A stretch of DNA of 39,948 bases, taken from JALGWA01 sp964604955 (GTDB lineage Bacteria > Arandabacterota > Arandabacteria > Arandabacterales > JALGWA01). Location: contig CAZSBE010000016.1 of assembly GCA_964604955.1 (NCBI GenBank), forward strand, positions 1 to 39,948. The letters are read 5' to 3'. The notes beneath the pieces are model-generated. The model had not been told where the DNA came from. It saw only the letters and a program-made list of their open reading frames with translations, and ran no database searches. Position 1 is the first letter of the stretch. Each line of letters opens with the position of its first letter. Shown in pieces: positions 15,448 through 27,013 of the stretch. A program made the position numbers and the translations under genes.

Positions 15448-17040
15448 CTATTTCTCTTCCTCTTCCTCTTCGGGTTTCTCGACCACGATCGACTCGGTGG
15501 TGAGGATCAGCGCGGCGACGCTGACCGCGTTCTGAAGCGCGGTTCGCGTGACCTTCGCCGGGTCGATGATGCCGGCCTTGACCAGGTCCTCATACTCGTT
15601 CTTCGCCGCATTGAAACCAATGGGGCCCTTCTCGGCCTTCACCCTCTCGACGACGACCGAGCCCTCGAAACCCGCGTTCTCGGCGATCATCCTGGCAGGC
15701 TCCTCGAGCGCGCGGGCTACCAGGTCCGCCCCGACCTTCTCGTCGTCGGTCAGCTTGAGTTTCTTGAGCGCCGCCCCCGCGCGCAGCAGCGCGACACCGC
15801 CGCCCGGCACGACACCCTCTTCGACGGCGGAACGCGTGGCGGCCAGCGCGTCGTCCACCCTGGCCTTGCGCTCCTTCATCTCGGTCTCGGTGGCGGCACC
15901 TACCTTGATGACGGCCACGCCCCCGACCAGCTTGGCGAGCCTCTCCTGGAGTTTCTCCTTATCGTAGTCCGAAGTCGCGGATTCTATCTGCTTGCGGATC
16001 TGGGCGATTCTCTGCTTGATGTCCGCCGCCTTGCCCTTGCCGCCGACGATGGTGGTGTTTTCCTTGTCGATCTCGACCTTGCGGGCCGCGCCGAGATCGC
16101 TTATCACGACATTCTCGAGCTTGAAACCGGTCTCTTCCGAAATCACGCGCCCGCCGGTCAGGACCGCGATGTCGTCCAGCATCGCCTTTCTCCTGTCGCC
16201 GAACCCTGGGGCCTTCACCGCGCAGCACTGAATCGTGCCGCGGAGCTTGTTGAGCACGAGCGTCGCCAGGGCCTCTCCCTCTACGTCCTCGGCGATGATC
16301 AGGATGGGCCTACCGGCCTGGGCCGCCTTCTCGAGAATTTGAACGAGGTCCTTCATGACGCTGATCTTCTTGTCGTGAATGAGGATCATGCAGTCTTCGA
16401 GTATGCACTTGAGGCTTTCGGCGTCGGTCACGAAATAGGGCGACGAGTAGCCCCTGTCGAACTGCATGCCCTCGACCACCTCGAGCGAAGTCTCCATTGC
16501 CTGGGCTTCCTCCACGGTGATCACGCCTTCCTTGCCGACCTTGTCCATGGCCTCGGCGACCAGCCCGCCGACCTCTGCATCGTTGTTGGCCGAGACGGTG
16601 GCCACCTGGGCGACCTCCTCTTTGGTCCTTATGGCCTTCGCCTGCTTCTTGACGCCGTCCACGACGGCGGCCAGGGCCTTCTCCATCCCCCGCTTGAGGG
16701 CCACAGGGTTGGCGCCGGCCGTCACGTTCCGCAGGCCGTGGGTGACGAGGGCCTGGGCCAGTATGGTCGCTGTCGTCGTGCCGTCACCGGCCACTTCCTG
16801 CGTCCTGGTCGCGACCTCCTTGACCATGGACACGCCCAGATTCTCGGCCGGGTCCTTGACCTCTATTTCCTTGGCTATGGTTACGCCGTCATTGGTGACG
16901 ATGGGAGACCCGAACTTCTTGTCGAGCACCACGTTCCTCCCCTTGGGGCCAAGCGTAATCCTCACCGCGCTTGCAAGCCGGTCCACGCCCCTCTTGAGAG
17001 CGGCCCTTGCGTCGCTGCCGAATTCCACCTGCTTAGCCAT
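15448..17040 (-). CDS. groL: 60-kDa chaperonin GroEL
   Basis: GroEL forms the double-ring ATP-dependent folding chamber in the cytoplasm. The 530-residue protein has ITLGPKGRNVVLDKKFGSP, the ATPase motif GDGTTTATILAQAL and VVPGGGVALLRAGAALKKL. It ends in KPEEEEEEK instead of the common Gly-Gly-Met repeat tail. There is no groES next to it, and no CIRCE element in the 126-bp gap upstream, so it may be a second groEL copy or a detached one. A strong AAAGGAGG lies six bases before the ATG. Codon use resembles that of its neighbours. Confidence 0.98.
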   Translation of the reverse strand: MAKQVEFGSDARAALKRGVDRLASAVRITLGPKGRNVVLDKKFGSPIVTNDGVTIAKEIEVKDPAENLGVSMVKEVATRTQEVAGDGTTTATILAQALVTHGLRNVTAGANPVALKRGMEKALAAVVDGVKKQAKAIRTKEEVAQVATVSANNDAEVGGLVAEAMDKVGKEGVITVEEAQAMETSLEVVEGMQFDRGYSSPYFVTDAESLKCILEDCMILIHDKKISVMKDLVQILEKAAQAGRPILIIAEDVEGEALATLVLNKLRGTIQCCAVKAPGFGDRRKAMLDDIAVLTGGRVISEETGFKLENVVISDLGAARKVEIDKENTTIVGGKGKAADIKQRIAQIRKQIESATSDYDKEKLQERLAKLVGGVAVIKVGAATETEMKERKARVDDALAATRSAVEEGVVPGGGVALLRAGAALKKLKLTDDEKVGADLVARALEEPARMIAENAGFEGSVVVERVKAEKGPIGFNAAKNEYEDLVKAGIIDPAKVTRTALQNAVSVAALILTTESIVVEKPEEEEEEK

Positions 17041-17103
17041 GTCAGACCTCCTTTTGCAATTTCCATGGTAGGATAAGAATCATGCCGAATTGCCGTCGAA
17101 GCC

Positions 17104-17132
17104 AAAATACAACCCGCAATATCGATTCGCAA
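17104..17132 (-). promoter_or_regulatory. Possible promoter of groL
   Basis: On the minus strand TTGCGA (17132-17127), a 17-base spacer and TATTTT (17109-17104) lie in the 126-bp gap between coaX and groL. This region is AT-rich relative to its surroundings. I see no CIRCE inverted repeat (TTAGCACTC-N9-GAGTGCTAA), so HrcA control is not indicated. Confidence 0.35.
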
Positions 17133-17166
17133 GCTATTATTGGGATGCCGCGCGCGTCCCGCAGTC

Positions 17167-17946
17167 TCACAAAGCGCGCCGCGGCCTGAGCCCTGGCTCG
17201 ACCGCGTACGCTATTCCCTTGAGCGTGAGCTGCGGCGCGAATACCGCCTCGAACGCCAGGTCGTCCTTGATGAGTTCGCTGTGGCCGCCGGTGAATACCA
17301 CCAGGCACTCGGATCCGACCTCTTCCCACATCTTCCTGATGATACCCTCGACCTGCCCAACGGTACCATGGAAAATCCCCGAACGCATGGCCTCTATCGT
17401 AGTCCTGCCTATCACGCTGTCCGGTTTCCCAAGTTCCACTTCGGGAAGCATCCGGGCCCGCTCCCAGAGGTCCCTGGCGCCGGACACGATGCCCGGGGCT
17501 ATCAGGCCCCCCCTGTACTCGCCGCCAGAGGTCACGAAGTCATAGGTCGTCGCCGTCCCCATGTCGACGATAATGACCGGACCGCCGAACTCGAAGAAGG
17601 CCCCGGCGGCGTTCGCGATCCTGTCCCCGCCGACTTCAATGGGATTCTCGGTGGCGACCACTATGCCGCAGTCCAGCCGCCAGTCCACGCGGCTGACCCC
17701 GACCCCGATGTCCGCCGCCACCGCGTCGGTTATGGGGGTCGTCTCGGACGGGACCACGGACGATATGCCGGCCATGTCGATCGAAGACGCTTCGATGCCG
17801 GCCCTCGACATCAGAGAGGAGATGAGCAGCGAGTACTCGTCCCGCGTCCTCTCCTCCGTGGTAATGCGCCATGAAAACCTGACGTCCACGCCGTCCAGGA
17901 CGCCCAGCATCGTCGTCGTATTGCCGACATCGAAAGCCATTATCAT
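17167..17946 (-). CDS. coaX: Type III pantothenate kinase
   Basis: CoaX phosphorylates pantothenate, the first step of coenzyme A synthesis, and is unrelated to CoaA. The 259-residue protein starts MIMAFDVGNTTTMLGVL, with the D-x-G-N-T phosphate motif of the ASKHA fold. It also has IIVDMGTATTYDFV, GGEYRGGLIAPGI and VVFTGGHSELI, all type III landmarks. GGGAG lies seven bases before the ATG. It follows birA by 14 bp; birA-coaX is a recurrent pair in bacteria and links biotin and CoA cofactor metabolism. Confidence 0.95.
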   Translation of the reverse strand: MIMAFDVGNTTTMLGVLDGVDVRFSWRITTEERTRDEYSLLISSLMSRAGIEASSIDMAGISSVVPSETTPITDAVAADIGVGVSRVDWRLDCGIVVATENPIEVGGDRIANAAGAFFEFGGPVIIVDMGTATTYDFVTSGGEYRGGLIAPGIVSGARDLWERARMLPEVELGKPDSVIGRTTIEAMRSGIFHGTVGQVEGIIRKMWEEVGSECLVVFTGGHSELIKDDLAFEAVFAPQLTLKGIAYAVEPGLRPRRAL

Positions 17947-17960
17947 TGAGGTTCTCCCCC

Positions 17961-18935
17961 CTAAATCAGCGTCGCGTCACCCGCGACCACTTTTTCATTG
18001 AGCCCGTTTTCCCCTCTTATGATGAGCGCCCCCGTCTCGTCGATATCGATTGCGACGCCCTCGGTGGTGCCGTTGCCTGTCAGTACCCTCGTCATTCTCC
18101 CCATCAGGCTCGAAAGCGGCAGGATCTCGCGCCTGATGTCCTCGAAGCCCTTACGGCACAGATGGCCGTATTTGTCCTCGACCGCGCGGAGCACGCGCGA
18201 GATGACCTCAATCCTGTTCACCTCTGCCCGGCTCTCGACCGAAATGGACGTTGCGACGGCCCGTAGATCTTCCGGGAAGTCGCTTTCCGCATGAAGCACG
18301 TTGATGCCCACACCCACCACGACGAACTCGACCCTGTCTTCGCGGAACTCGGCCTCCGTGAGTATACCGCAGACCTTCCTCGGACCCACGAGGACGTCGT
18401 TGGGCCACTTGATCCTGGCGTCCACCCCGTATGAATCCCTGATGACGCCGGCAACCGCCAGGGCTACTGCCAGCGAGACCGTCGAAGACTCGTGGGGCGT
18501 TATGTCGGGGCGGAGGACTATGGAAAACCACAGGCCGAGCCCGGGCGGCGAATGCCAGTCGCGGCCCAGCCTGCCCTTGCCCCTCACTTGCTCTTCTGCG
18601 ATGACCAGCGTCCCTTCGGGCGAGCCGCCCCGGGCCAGCGAGAAAGCTACGTCGTTGGTGGAAGTCACCCGGCCGAAGGGAAATATCTCGCGTCCGATCA
18701 AGGACGTATGTAGCGCGGCCCTTATCTCGCAGCCGTCCAGAACGCCGGGGACGTCCACGAGGCGGAGACCCTGTCCCGGCACTTCGTCGATCCTGTATCC
18801 GCGCGCACGCAGGTCGTCGATCGCACCGTCCAGCTCGCCCGCCGCCGCATCGAGCCCGGCCGTGAGCTCGCCTCTTGTTATGTACCTCGGCGACGATTTG
18901 AGCATGAGCACTATGCCGGTTTCAAGATCGCTCAA
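17961..18935 (-). CDS. birA: Biotin--[acetyl-CoA-carboxylase] ligase with HTH domain
   Basis: BirA activates biotin to biotinyl-5'-AMP and attaches it to the carboxylase carrier protein; forms with a helix-turn-helix can also repress biotin genes. Residues 1-70 look like the winged-helix part (RYITRGELTAGLDAAAGELDGA). The ligase part has STNDVAFSLARGG, the nucleotide loop GKGRLGRDWHSPPG and the KWPNDV motif. The length of 324 fits the two-domain form. The start is a TTG overlapping the nadC stop; CGGGGAGG stands six bases upstream and supports it over the ATG ten codons later. No biotin-synthesis operon or obvious operator is in the window. Confidence 0.95.
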   Translation of the reverse strand: MSDLETGIVLMLKSSPRYITRGELTAGLDAAAGELDGAIDDLRARGYRIDEVPGQGLRLVDVPGVLDGCEIRAALHTSLIGREIFPFGRVTSTNDVAFSLARGGSPEGTLVIAEEQVRGKGRLGRDWHSPPGLGLWFSIVLRPDITPHESSTVSLAVALAVAGVIRDSYGVDARIKWPNDVLVGPRKVCGILTEAEFREDRVEFVVVGVGINVLHAESDFPEDLRAVATSISVESRAEVNRIEVISRVLRAVEDKYGHLCRKGFEDIRREILPLSSLMGRMTRVLTGNGTTEGVAIDIDETGALIIRGENGLNEKVVAGDATLI

Positions 18936-19816
18936 GCCCGGCCTCCCCGGCCCAGGTCCTCGAAGTCAAGGCCGATGTCGAGCGCGGGCGCCGAATGCGT
19001 GATGTAACCTACGGATATGAAGTCGGGGCCGCACTCCGCTATTTTCCTCACATTGCCCGTATGAACGCCTCCCGAGACCTCCACGAGGGGCCTGTGGGGA
19101 AGCGACTTGACGTACGAAATCGCGCGCCGCAGCCTGCGTATGGGGTAGTTGTCCAGCATGACAATGTCGACGCGCAGGTCCTCGAGTTGGCGGAGGTCCA
19201 TGCCGGGGGCCATTTCCACCTCCACGAGAACGCCCTTCCGCCGGCGCGCTCCCTCGACGGCCTCCCTCAGGCCGCCCGCCGCCCTGATGTGATTGTCCTT
19301 GATCATGATCAGGTCCGAAAGCGTCGGCCGGTGGTTGAAGCCCCCGCCTTTAAGGACGGCGTATTTCTCGAGGAGCCTCAGCATGGGCGTTGTCTTACGC
19401 GTGTCGATGATCCTGGCTCCGGTTCCCTTGACCCTGCTTACGAATTCGGCCGTCTCGGTGGCGACGCCCGAGAGATGCTGCAGGAAATTGAGGGCCACGC
19501 GCTCACAAGTGAGAATGCTCCCGGCCATTCCACGGACCTCAGCTATGGCGCTCCCTTTTCGGGGGCTGTCGCCGTCGCTGCACATGAACCTGACAACCGT
19601 CCCGGGATCGTATGCCTTGAACGCGGCCCGGAAAACCGCCAGGCCCGCGATCACTCCCCTGGCCTTGACGCGCGCCACCGCCCTGGCCTTGCGCCTCCGC
19701 GGGACGGCCGAGGCCGTCGTGATGTCGCCGCGGTCTATGTCCTCCACGAGCGCGGCCTTCACCGCTTTCACTATGTATGCGTCCGGAACCTTCACACGGA
19801 ACGGGAATCCCATCAT
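18932..19816 (-). CDS. nadC: Nicotinate-nucleotide pyrophosphorylase (carboxylating)
   Basis: NadC converts quinolinate and PRPP to nicotinate mononucleotide in de novo NAD synthesis. The 294-residue protein shows FLQHLSGVATETAEFV, IIDTRKTTPMLRLLEKYAVL, GGGFNHRPTLSDLIMIKDNH and VEVSGGVHTGNV, which carry the phosphoribosyl and quinolinate contacts. The start overlaps the uvrB stop; of two adjacent ATG codons (19816, 19813) the second is better spaced from AAGGAG. nadA and nadB are not nearby. It belongs to the tight uvrB-nadC-birA-coaX series. Confidence 0.96.
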   Translation of the reverse strand: MMGFPFRVKVPDAYIVKAVKAALVEDIDRGDITTASAVPRRRKARAVARVKARGVIAGLAVFRAAFKAYDPGTVVRFMCSDGDSPRKGSAIAEVRGMAGSILTCERVALNFLQHLSGVATETAEFVSRVKGTGARIIDTRKTTPMLRLLEKYAVLKGGGFNHRPTLSDLIMIKDNHIRAAGGLREAVEGARRRKGVLVEVEMAPGMDLRQLEDLRVDIVMLDNYPIRRLRRAISYVKSLPHRPLVEVSGGVHTGNVRKIAECGPDFISVGYITHSAPALDIGLDFEDLGRGGRA

Positions 19817-21843
19817 CTTCTCCTTCCCTTCTTCCGCCGGGTCTTGCTCTTGCGCTTGCCCTCGCTCTCGAGAGCGGCGAGCGCGAGCACGTCCTCGATC
19901 CTGTCGCGTATCGAGGCGGCCTTCTCGAATTCCAGGTTCTCCGCGGCTTTAAGCATGTCGCGCTCGAGCCTTGATATCATCTCCTCATAGGATACACCGT
20001 CGGGCCTGCCGTCGGGGAGTTCCTCGGCGTCCTGGCGCGAGTCGGCGACCGATGTCGCCTTGAGGATCTCCTCAGCCGTCTTGACGATGGTCCTGGGTAC
20101 TATACCGTGTTTCTCGTTGTACGCAACCTGCAGCTGCCTTCGCCGTGACGTTTCCTTCATCGCCCTGTCCATCGAACCGGTGACGCTGTCCGCATAGAGA
20201 ATCACCTTGCCCGAGACATTTCGCGCGGCCCGGCCGGCCACCTGCACCAGCGAGGTCTCGGAGCGAAGGAAGCCCTCTTTGTCGGCGTCCAGCACCGCCA
20301 CCAGCGAGACCTCGGGCAGGTCGAGCCCCTCCCGGAGGAGGTTGATGCCCACTATGACGTCGAAGTCCTTGAGTCTCAAGCCCCTCAGGATCTCCATCCT
20401 CTCGATGGCGTCGATGTCCGAGTGAAGGTATCTCGCGCCTATGTCCATGGTGAGAAAGTACTCTGTCAGGTCCTCTGCCATTCGCTTGGTCAGGGTCGTG
20501 ACCAGCGCCCGCTCGCCCCTGGCCATGACCTCTCTTATCTCCCCCACGAGGTCGTCTATCTGGCCCTTTACGGGGCGCACGACGATTTCGGGGTCCACCA
20601 GGCCCGTGGGCCGGATTATCTGCTCCACCACCACCCCATTGCACTTCTCGAGCTCATAGGGCCCGGGCGTCGCCGAAACGAATATGACCCGCGGCACTTT
20701 CTCGATGAACTCCTCGAACTTCAGGGGGCGGTTATCCAGCGCGGAGGGCAGCCGGAAGCCGTATTCCACCAGGGTCTGCTTGCGCGAGCGGTCGCCCCGG
20801 TACATGCCTCTGAGCTGGGGCAGCGTCACATGCGACTCGTCGATGATGACGAGGAAGTCCTCGGGGAAGTAGTCAATCATGGTGCATGGCGGCTGCCCGG
20901 GCGCTCTCCCCGAGAGATGCCTCGAGTAGTTCTCGATGCCCGGACAGTAGCCGACCTCGCGCAGCATCTCGATGTCGTACCTGGTCCTCATCTTGAGCCT
21001 GTGGGCCTCGAGGTCCTTGCCCAGGCCGGCGAGTTCCTCGAGCCGCTCGGCGAGTTCCCTCTCAATGCCCGCGAGCGCGGGTTCAATGCGCTCATAGGGC
21101 ATCACGAAGTGCTTGGCCGGGTAGATGTTGACCGACTCGCGCTCGCGTATGAGGCTGCCGCTGACCCGGTCGACGACGGATATGCGCGTGATCTCATCGC
21201 CGAACATCTCGATGCGGATCGTGTCCTCTTCCGAGGACGGCTTTATCTCTATGGTGTCGCCGCGGACGCGGAAGGTGCCCCGCGCGAAATCGATGTCATT
21301 GCGGATGTACTGGATGTTCACCAGCCGCCTCAGCAGCTCATCGCGCGGCACCTGCTGGCCCTTCGAGACGCCGACGAGCATGCCCTTGAAGTCGTCGGGA
21401 GAGCCGATGCCGTAAATGCACGAGACGCTGGCGATCGCGACGGTGTCCCTGCGCTCCAGCACCGAGGCGGTGGCCCGCAGCCGGAGCTTGTCGATGTCTT
21501 CGTTTATGGAGGCGTCCTTCTCGATATAGGTGTCCGTGGTCGGAATGTAGGCCTCGGGCTGGTAATAGTCATAGTAGGAGATGAAGAACTCGACCGCGTT
21601 CTCCGGGAAAAACCCCTGGAGCTCCCCGAAAAGCTGGGCGGCGAGCGTCTTGTTATGCGAAATGACGATGGTCGGGATGCCGAGCTGCTGCACTACATTG
21701 GCTATCGTGAAGGTCTTGCCCGAGCCCGTTACGCCGAGCAGCGTCTGCCAGCGTCGCCCCTGTTCAATCCCCTCCACGAGCTCGTCAATGGCTCGCGGCT
21801 GGTCTCCCATGGGCTCGAATTTCGAAACGAGTTTGAACTCCAT
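19813..21843 (-). CDS. uvrB: UvrABC excision nuclease subunit B
   Basis: UvrB is the helicase-like damage verifier that receives DNA from UvrA and recruits UvrC. Visible are Walker A GVTGSGKTFTIANV, the beta-hairpin YYDYYQPEAYIP, DESHVTLPQLRGMYRGDRSR, SATPGPYE and the C-terminal UVR motif ISRLERDMLKAAENLEFEKA. The product is 676 residues from the ATG at 21843, whose N-terminus MEFKLVSKFEPMGDQPRAI fits the family better than a GTG two codons earlier. No good Shine-Dalgarno sequence is visible. The gene follows the RodZ-like gene after eight bases. Confidence 0.98.
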   Translation of the reverse strand: MEFKLVSKFEPMGDQPRAIDELVEGIEQGRRWQTLLGVTGSGKTFTIANVVQQLGIPTIVISHNKTLAAQLFGELQGFFPENAVEFFISYYDYYQPEAYIPTTDTYIEKDASINEDIDKLRLRATASVLERRDTVAIASVSCIYGIGSPDDFKGMLVGVSKGQQVPRDELLRRLVNIQYIRNDIDFARGTFRVRGDTIEIKPSSEEDTIRIEMFGDEITRISVVDRVSGSLIRERESVNIYPAKHFVMPYERIEPALAGIERELAERLEELAGLGKDLEAHRLKMRTRYDIEMLREVGYCPGIENYSRHLSGRAPGQPPCTMIDYFPEDFLVIIDESHVTLPQLRGMYRGDRSRKQTLVEYGFRLPSALDNRPLKFEEFIEKVPRVIFVSATPGPYELEKCNGVVVEQIIRPTGLVDPEIVVRPVKGQIDDLVGEIREVMARGERALVTTLTKRMAEDLTEYFLTMDIGARYLHSDIDAIERMEILRGLRLKDFDVIVGINLLREGLDLPEVSLVAVLDADKEGFLRSETSLVQVAGRAARNVSGKVILYADSVTGSMDRAMKETSRRRQLQVAYNEKHGIVPRTIVKTAEEILKATSVADSRQDAEELPDGRPDGVSYEEMISRLERDMLKAAENLEFEKAASIRDRIEDVLALAALESEGKRKSKTRRKKGRRR

Positions 21844-21850
21844 GTCCACG

Positions 21851-22951
21851 TCAATCGTCGGAGGGTAGAGGTATTACGAAGTTCGATACGTCCTCACTGG
21901 ATGAGCCGGGCAGGCGGACTCTCTCGCCGTCCTGCATAAGGGTCCAGGCGCCCCGTTCGGTGAGGGCGACGACAACGAAAGAAGTCTCCGAGTAAAAGCT
22001 GTCCACCCTGCCGCCCCTGAAATAGCCGTCATATATGCTGCTTCCGCCGCTTGCCAGACTGATATAGGCCCCCCTCCTTGCCGACACCACCAGCTTGTGC
22101 CGCCGCGGCCCTGCCCCGCCATCGGCCAGGGGAACCATGGGTTCGATCTGCGCCTCCCCGGGAGTCTGAGATCCGCCGGCTTCCGCCCGGTCCGCCGCTT
22201 CGCCCGTCGCCGCCGCGACTGCTTCCCCTGCACCGGTCCCTTGCTCCCCGGCGTCATCGCGCACCGCACCCCCTGCCGCCTTCAGGCCGCCGCCTGGAGA
22301 GGCAGCCGCCCCCGGCGGGTCGGGTTCCCGCCGCTCCGCGGCCGGTTCGCCGCGAGCGGAGTCGTCCTCGCCGGCTTCGTCTCCGGAGGTATCTACCCCC
22401 GGGGCCGGTGGGGGAACCGTCCCGTTCTCAGGACGGTCGCCTCCCGGATTGCCCGGGTTGCCGCCTTCGGAAACCGCTCCGGCCTGAGAACTCGCCGCCG
22501 AAGTGTCCCGGGCGGCCGTGTCCGGCCTCATGACGGCCCGCAGAGGGCCTTCCCCGGACCCCGGGCCGGTTTCCGGCGCGCGTTCCCACAGGAAGCGGTC
22601 GACCACGATTAGCAGAACGACCGCGAGCACGATGGGAATCAGGATGTACAGGACCTTCCTGGGCAGCTTCCTCCGGCGCTTCGGCTTGACTCTTATGCTC
22701 CGGATGGCCTCGAAGGCCCTCTCTTCTTCACTCTTCTGCTCCCTCACTATCTCCATTGGATCGAGCTCGAGGATCACGGCATAGGCCCTGAGGAACGCGC
22801 TCAGGTAAGCCTTTGCGGGAAAGACACCCGACCGTCCCTCCTCTACGGCGCGAATGATCTCGGGACGATACCTTATGGACTCGCTCACGTCCTCCAGCGT
22901 CAGGCCCAGCTCCTCTCTTCTCCTGCGGAGCCTCTCCCCGATTCTCTCCAT
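21851..22951 (-). CDS. RodZ-like membrane protein with HTH domain
   Basis: RodZ-type proteins join a cytoplasmic Cro/CI helix-turn-helix to a membrane anchor and a periplasmic domain and help organise MreB. Here residues 1-70 form the HTH_25 domain (RLRRRREELGLTLEDVSESI, FPAKAYLSAFLRAYA). There follow a basic stretch KPKRRRKLPRK and one membrane helix around 99-118. A Gly/Ala/Pro/Glu-rich low-complexity region of about 150 residues comes next, then a C-terminal strand-rich domain (HKLVVSARRGAYISLASGG) resembling DUF4115. The linker is longer than usual. mreB is not in the window. It lies 12 bp downstream of the DUF4139 gene and just upstream of uvrB. Confidence 0.85.
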   Translation of the reverse strand: MERIGERLRRRREELGLTLEDVSESIRYRPEIIRAVEEGRSGVFPAKAYLSAFLRAYAVILELDPMEIVREQKSEEERAFEAIRSIRVKPKRRRKLPRKVLYILIPIVLAVVLLIVVDRFLWERAPETGPGSGEGPLRAVMRPDTAARDTSAASSQAGAVSEGGNPGNPGGDRPENGTVPPPAPGVDTSGDEAGEDDSARGEPAAERREPDPPGAAASPGGGLKAAGGAVRDDAGEQGTGAGEAVAAATGEAADRAEAGGSQTPGEAQIEPMVPLADGGAGPRRHKLVVSARRGAYISLASGGSSIYDGYFRGGRVDSFYSETSFVVVALTERGAWTLMQDGERVRLPGSSSEDVSNFVIPLPSDD

Positions 22952-22963
22952 GAGTGGTCTCTC

Positions 22964-24316
22964 CTAGTAGCTTCTCTTCACAGTATATGTCAGAACGGCT
23001 TCGCCGTCGACCTCAACCGGGACGGTGAACTCCGCAAGGTCGGCTTTCTTCTTCTCATACTCATGTGACGACTTCCTGATGCTCCAGTCGCCGTATATGT
23101 GCTCGGAGACTATGACTTCCACGGCCTCCTGCTTGTGGTTCCGGATCTTGATCTCGTAGGACTCGATGACGACCCTGTCGCTCACGCGGTCGAACTCGGT
23201 CCTGTTTCTCTCCGGGACGATGTCGAACGCGTCGCCGACGTACACCTTCACGTCCTCATTCCTGGGCGTGTGGTCTATCCTGTCCTCCCCGATGAACTCG
23301 AGGCTGCCGTCGTCATCGGCCTTGTACAGCCTGACCTTGCCCGCCGGAAGCGGAACGCCCAGGTTGTTGTCTTCGGAGTTCTCGAACTCCATGACGACCC
23401 TCACGTTCTCGCTCATCTGGGCGTCGAAGTTATAGACCTTCTCGGCCTCGATGCCCGTCTCGGGCAGGAACTGGATCTGTTTGACTTCCCTGTCCCTGAT
23501 CGTCGTAGGCTGCGGAACGGTGTACATGTGATATTCGAAGAAGGCCTTCTCCTCGATGGGCGCCGGAGCCGCAGCGCCCCTGGCGCTCACCGCCATGTCC
23601 GGCATCTCCAGCCCCTTCTTCTGCGCGCGGTGGACGTCGCCGGCGATGAGTTTCAGGCGCGCGTCCTCGTATGTCGCGCCCGACTTGTTGTCGATGGAGA
23701 CCCATGACGATATGTCCAGGCTCTCGTCATACGCGCCCAGGACCGCAACGTACTCGGCATGCCAGTTCATGCCCTCGGTGATGTACGCGACCTCCGCGGT
23801 CGCCTTCGTGCCCCTCGAGGCGTGCACTTCATAGACCAGGGTGGGCTTCACTATCAGGCCCTTGCGGCTCGGGGGCAGGCTGATGTCGGTGACCTGGTCC
23901 CTGGAGACCATGGCCACTCCGCCCCCGTTCAGCTCGACGACGAGGTTGGAGCCGTCGAATCCCAGCAGCGTCCCCTCGAACTCCTTGCCGGTCTCCGTCA
24001 CCAGGCTCACGCGGTCGTCCAGGTACTTCTCCAGGAGTTTGGTGGGGCTCAGGAGGTCATACTGGAAGCTCTGCTCGACCACCGTGATCTCGCCCTGCCC
24101 CGACAGGTTTACCCGGACGGACGTCGGGTCGATGCGCGCGGCGATGTCGACCATGGAGATCTGATTGTACCCGCGGTCCAGGTCGAAACTGCGGGTGTCC
24201 CTCACGACACCGATGTTCGAGTTGTAAACCGTAACTGCGAGGTCCCCGGCCCGGGCCGGAATCAGAGAGAGGAACATGAGAACAAGGGCGAGAACTCCAG
24301 GGAACGACTTGCTCAT
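22964..24316 (-). CDS. Secreted DUF4139-domain protein
   Basis: The 450-residue product begins MSKSFPGVLALVLMFLSLIP and ends its signal peptide near ARAGDLAV, so it is exported. The N-terminal segment LAVTVYNSNIGVVRDTRSFD and IAARIDPTSVRVN, and the central YITEGMNWHAEYVAVLG and DISSWVSIDNKSGATYEDAR, are typical of DUF4139 proteins, whose role is unknown. Many contacts are beta-strands; no catalytic motif is evident. The ATG at 24316 has GGGGG nine bases upstream; a TTG three codons earlier is possible. It follows valS by 13 bp. Confidence 0.88.
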   Translation of the reverse strand: MSKSFPGVLALVLMFLSLIPARAGDLAVTVYNSNIGVVRDTRSFDLDRGYNQISMVDIAARIDPTSVRVNLSGQGEITVVEQSFQYDLLSPTKLLEKYLDDRVSLVTETGKEFEGTLLGFDGSNLVVELNGGGVAMVSRDQVTDISLPPSRKGLIVKPTLVYEVHASRGTKATAEVAYITEGMNWHAEYVAVLGAYDESLDISSWVSIDNKSGATYEDARLKLIAGDVHRAQKKGLEMPDMAVSARGAAAPAPIEEKAFFEYHMYTVPQPTTIRDREVKQIQFLPETGIEAEKVYNFDAQMSENVRVVMEFENSEDNNLGVPLPAGKVRLYKADDDGSLEFIGEDRIDHTPRNEDVKVYVGDAFDIVPERNRTEFDRVSDRVVIESYEIKIRNHKQEAVEVIVSEHIYGDWSIRKSSHEYEKKKADLAEFTVPVEVDGEAVLTYTVKRSY

Positions 24317-24329
24317 AGCCGCCAACCCC

Positions 24330-26951
<2,622 letters not shown>

Positions 26952-26984
26952 ACAATGACTCCCTTGTGCCCGTGCTTTTCAGCG

Positions 26985-27013
26985 AAGTTAACACGAGCCC
27001 CGGCCCCAGTCAA
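26985..27013 (-). promoter_or_regulatory. Predicted promoter of the valS transcript
   Basis: On the minus strand TTGACT (27013-27008), a 17-base spacer and TAACTT (26990-26985) lie in the 58-bp gap before valS, with the -35 box overlapping the stop codon of the upstream gene. The predicted leader is under 30 bases, too short for a T-box. Confidence 0.45.

Noticed and set aside
17041..17166. A CIRCE operator upstream of groL
   Set aside because: No TTAGCACTC-N9-GAGTGCTAA-like repeat is present in this gap.
20422..21939. A 505-codon plus-strand frame
   Set aside because: Antisense to uvrB, without start signals or recognisable domains.
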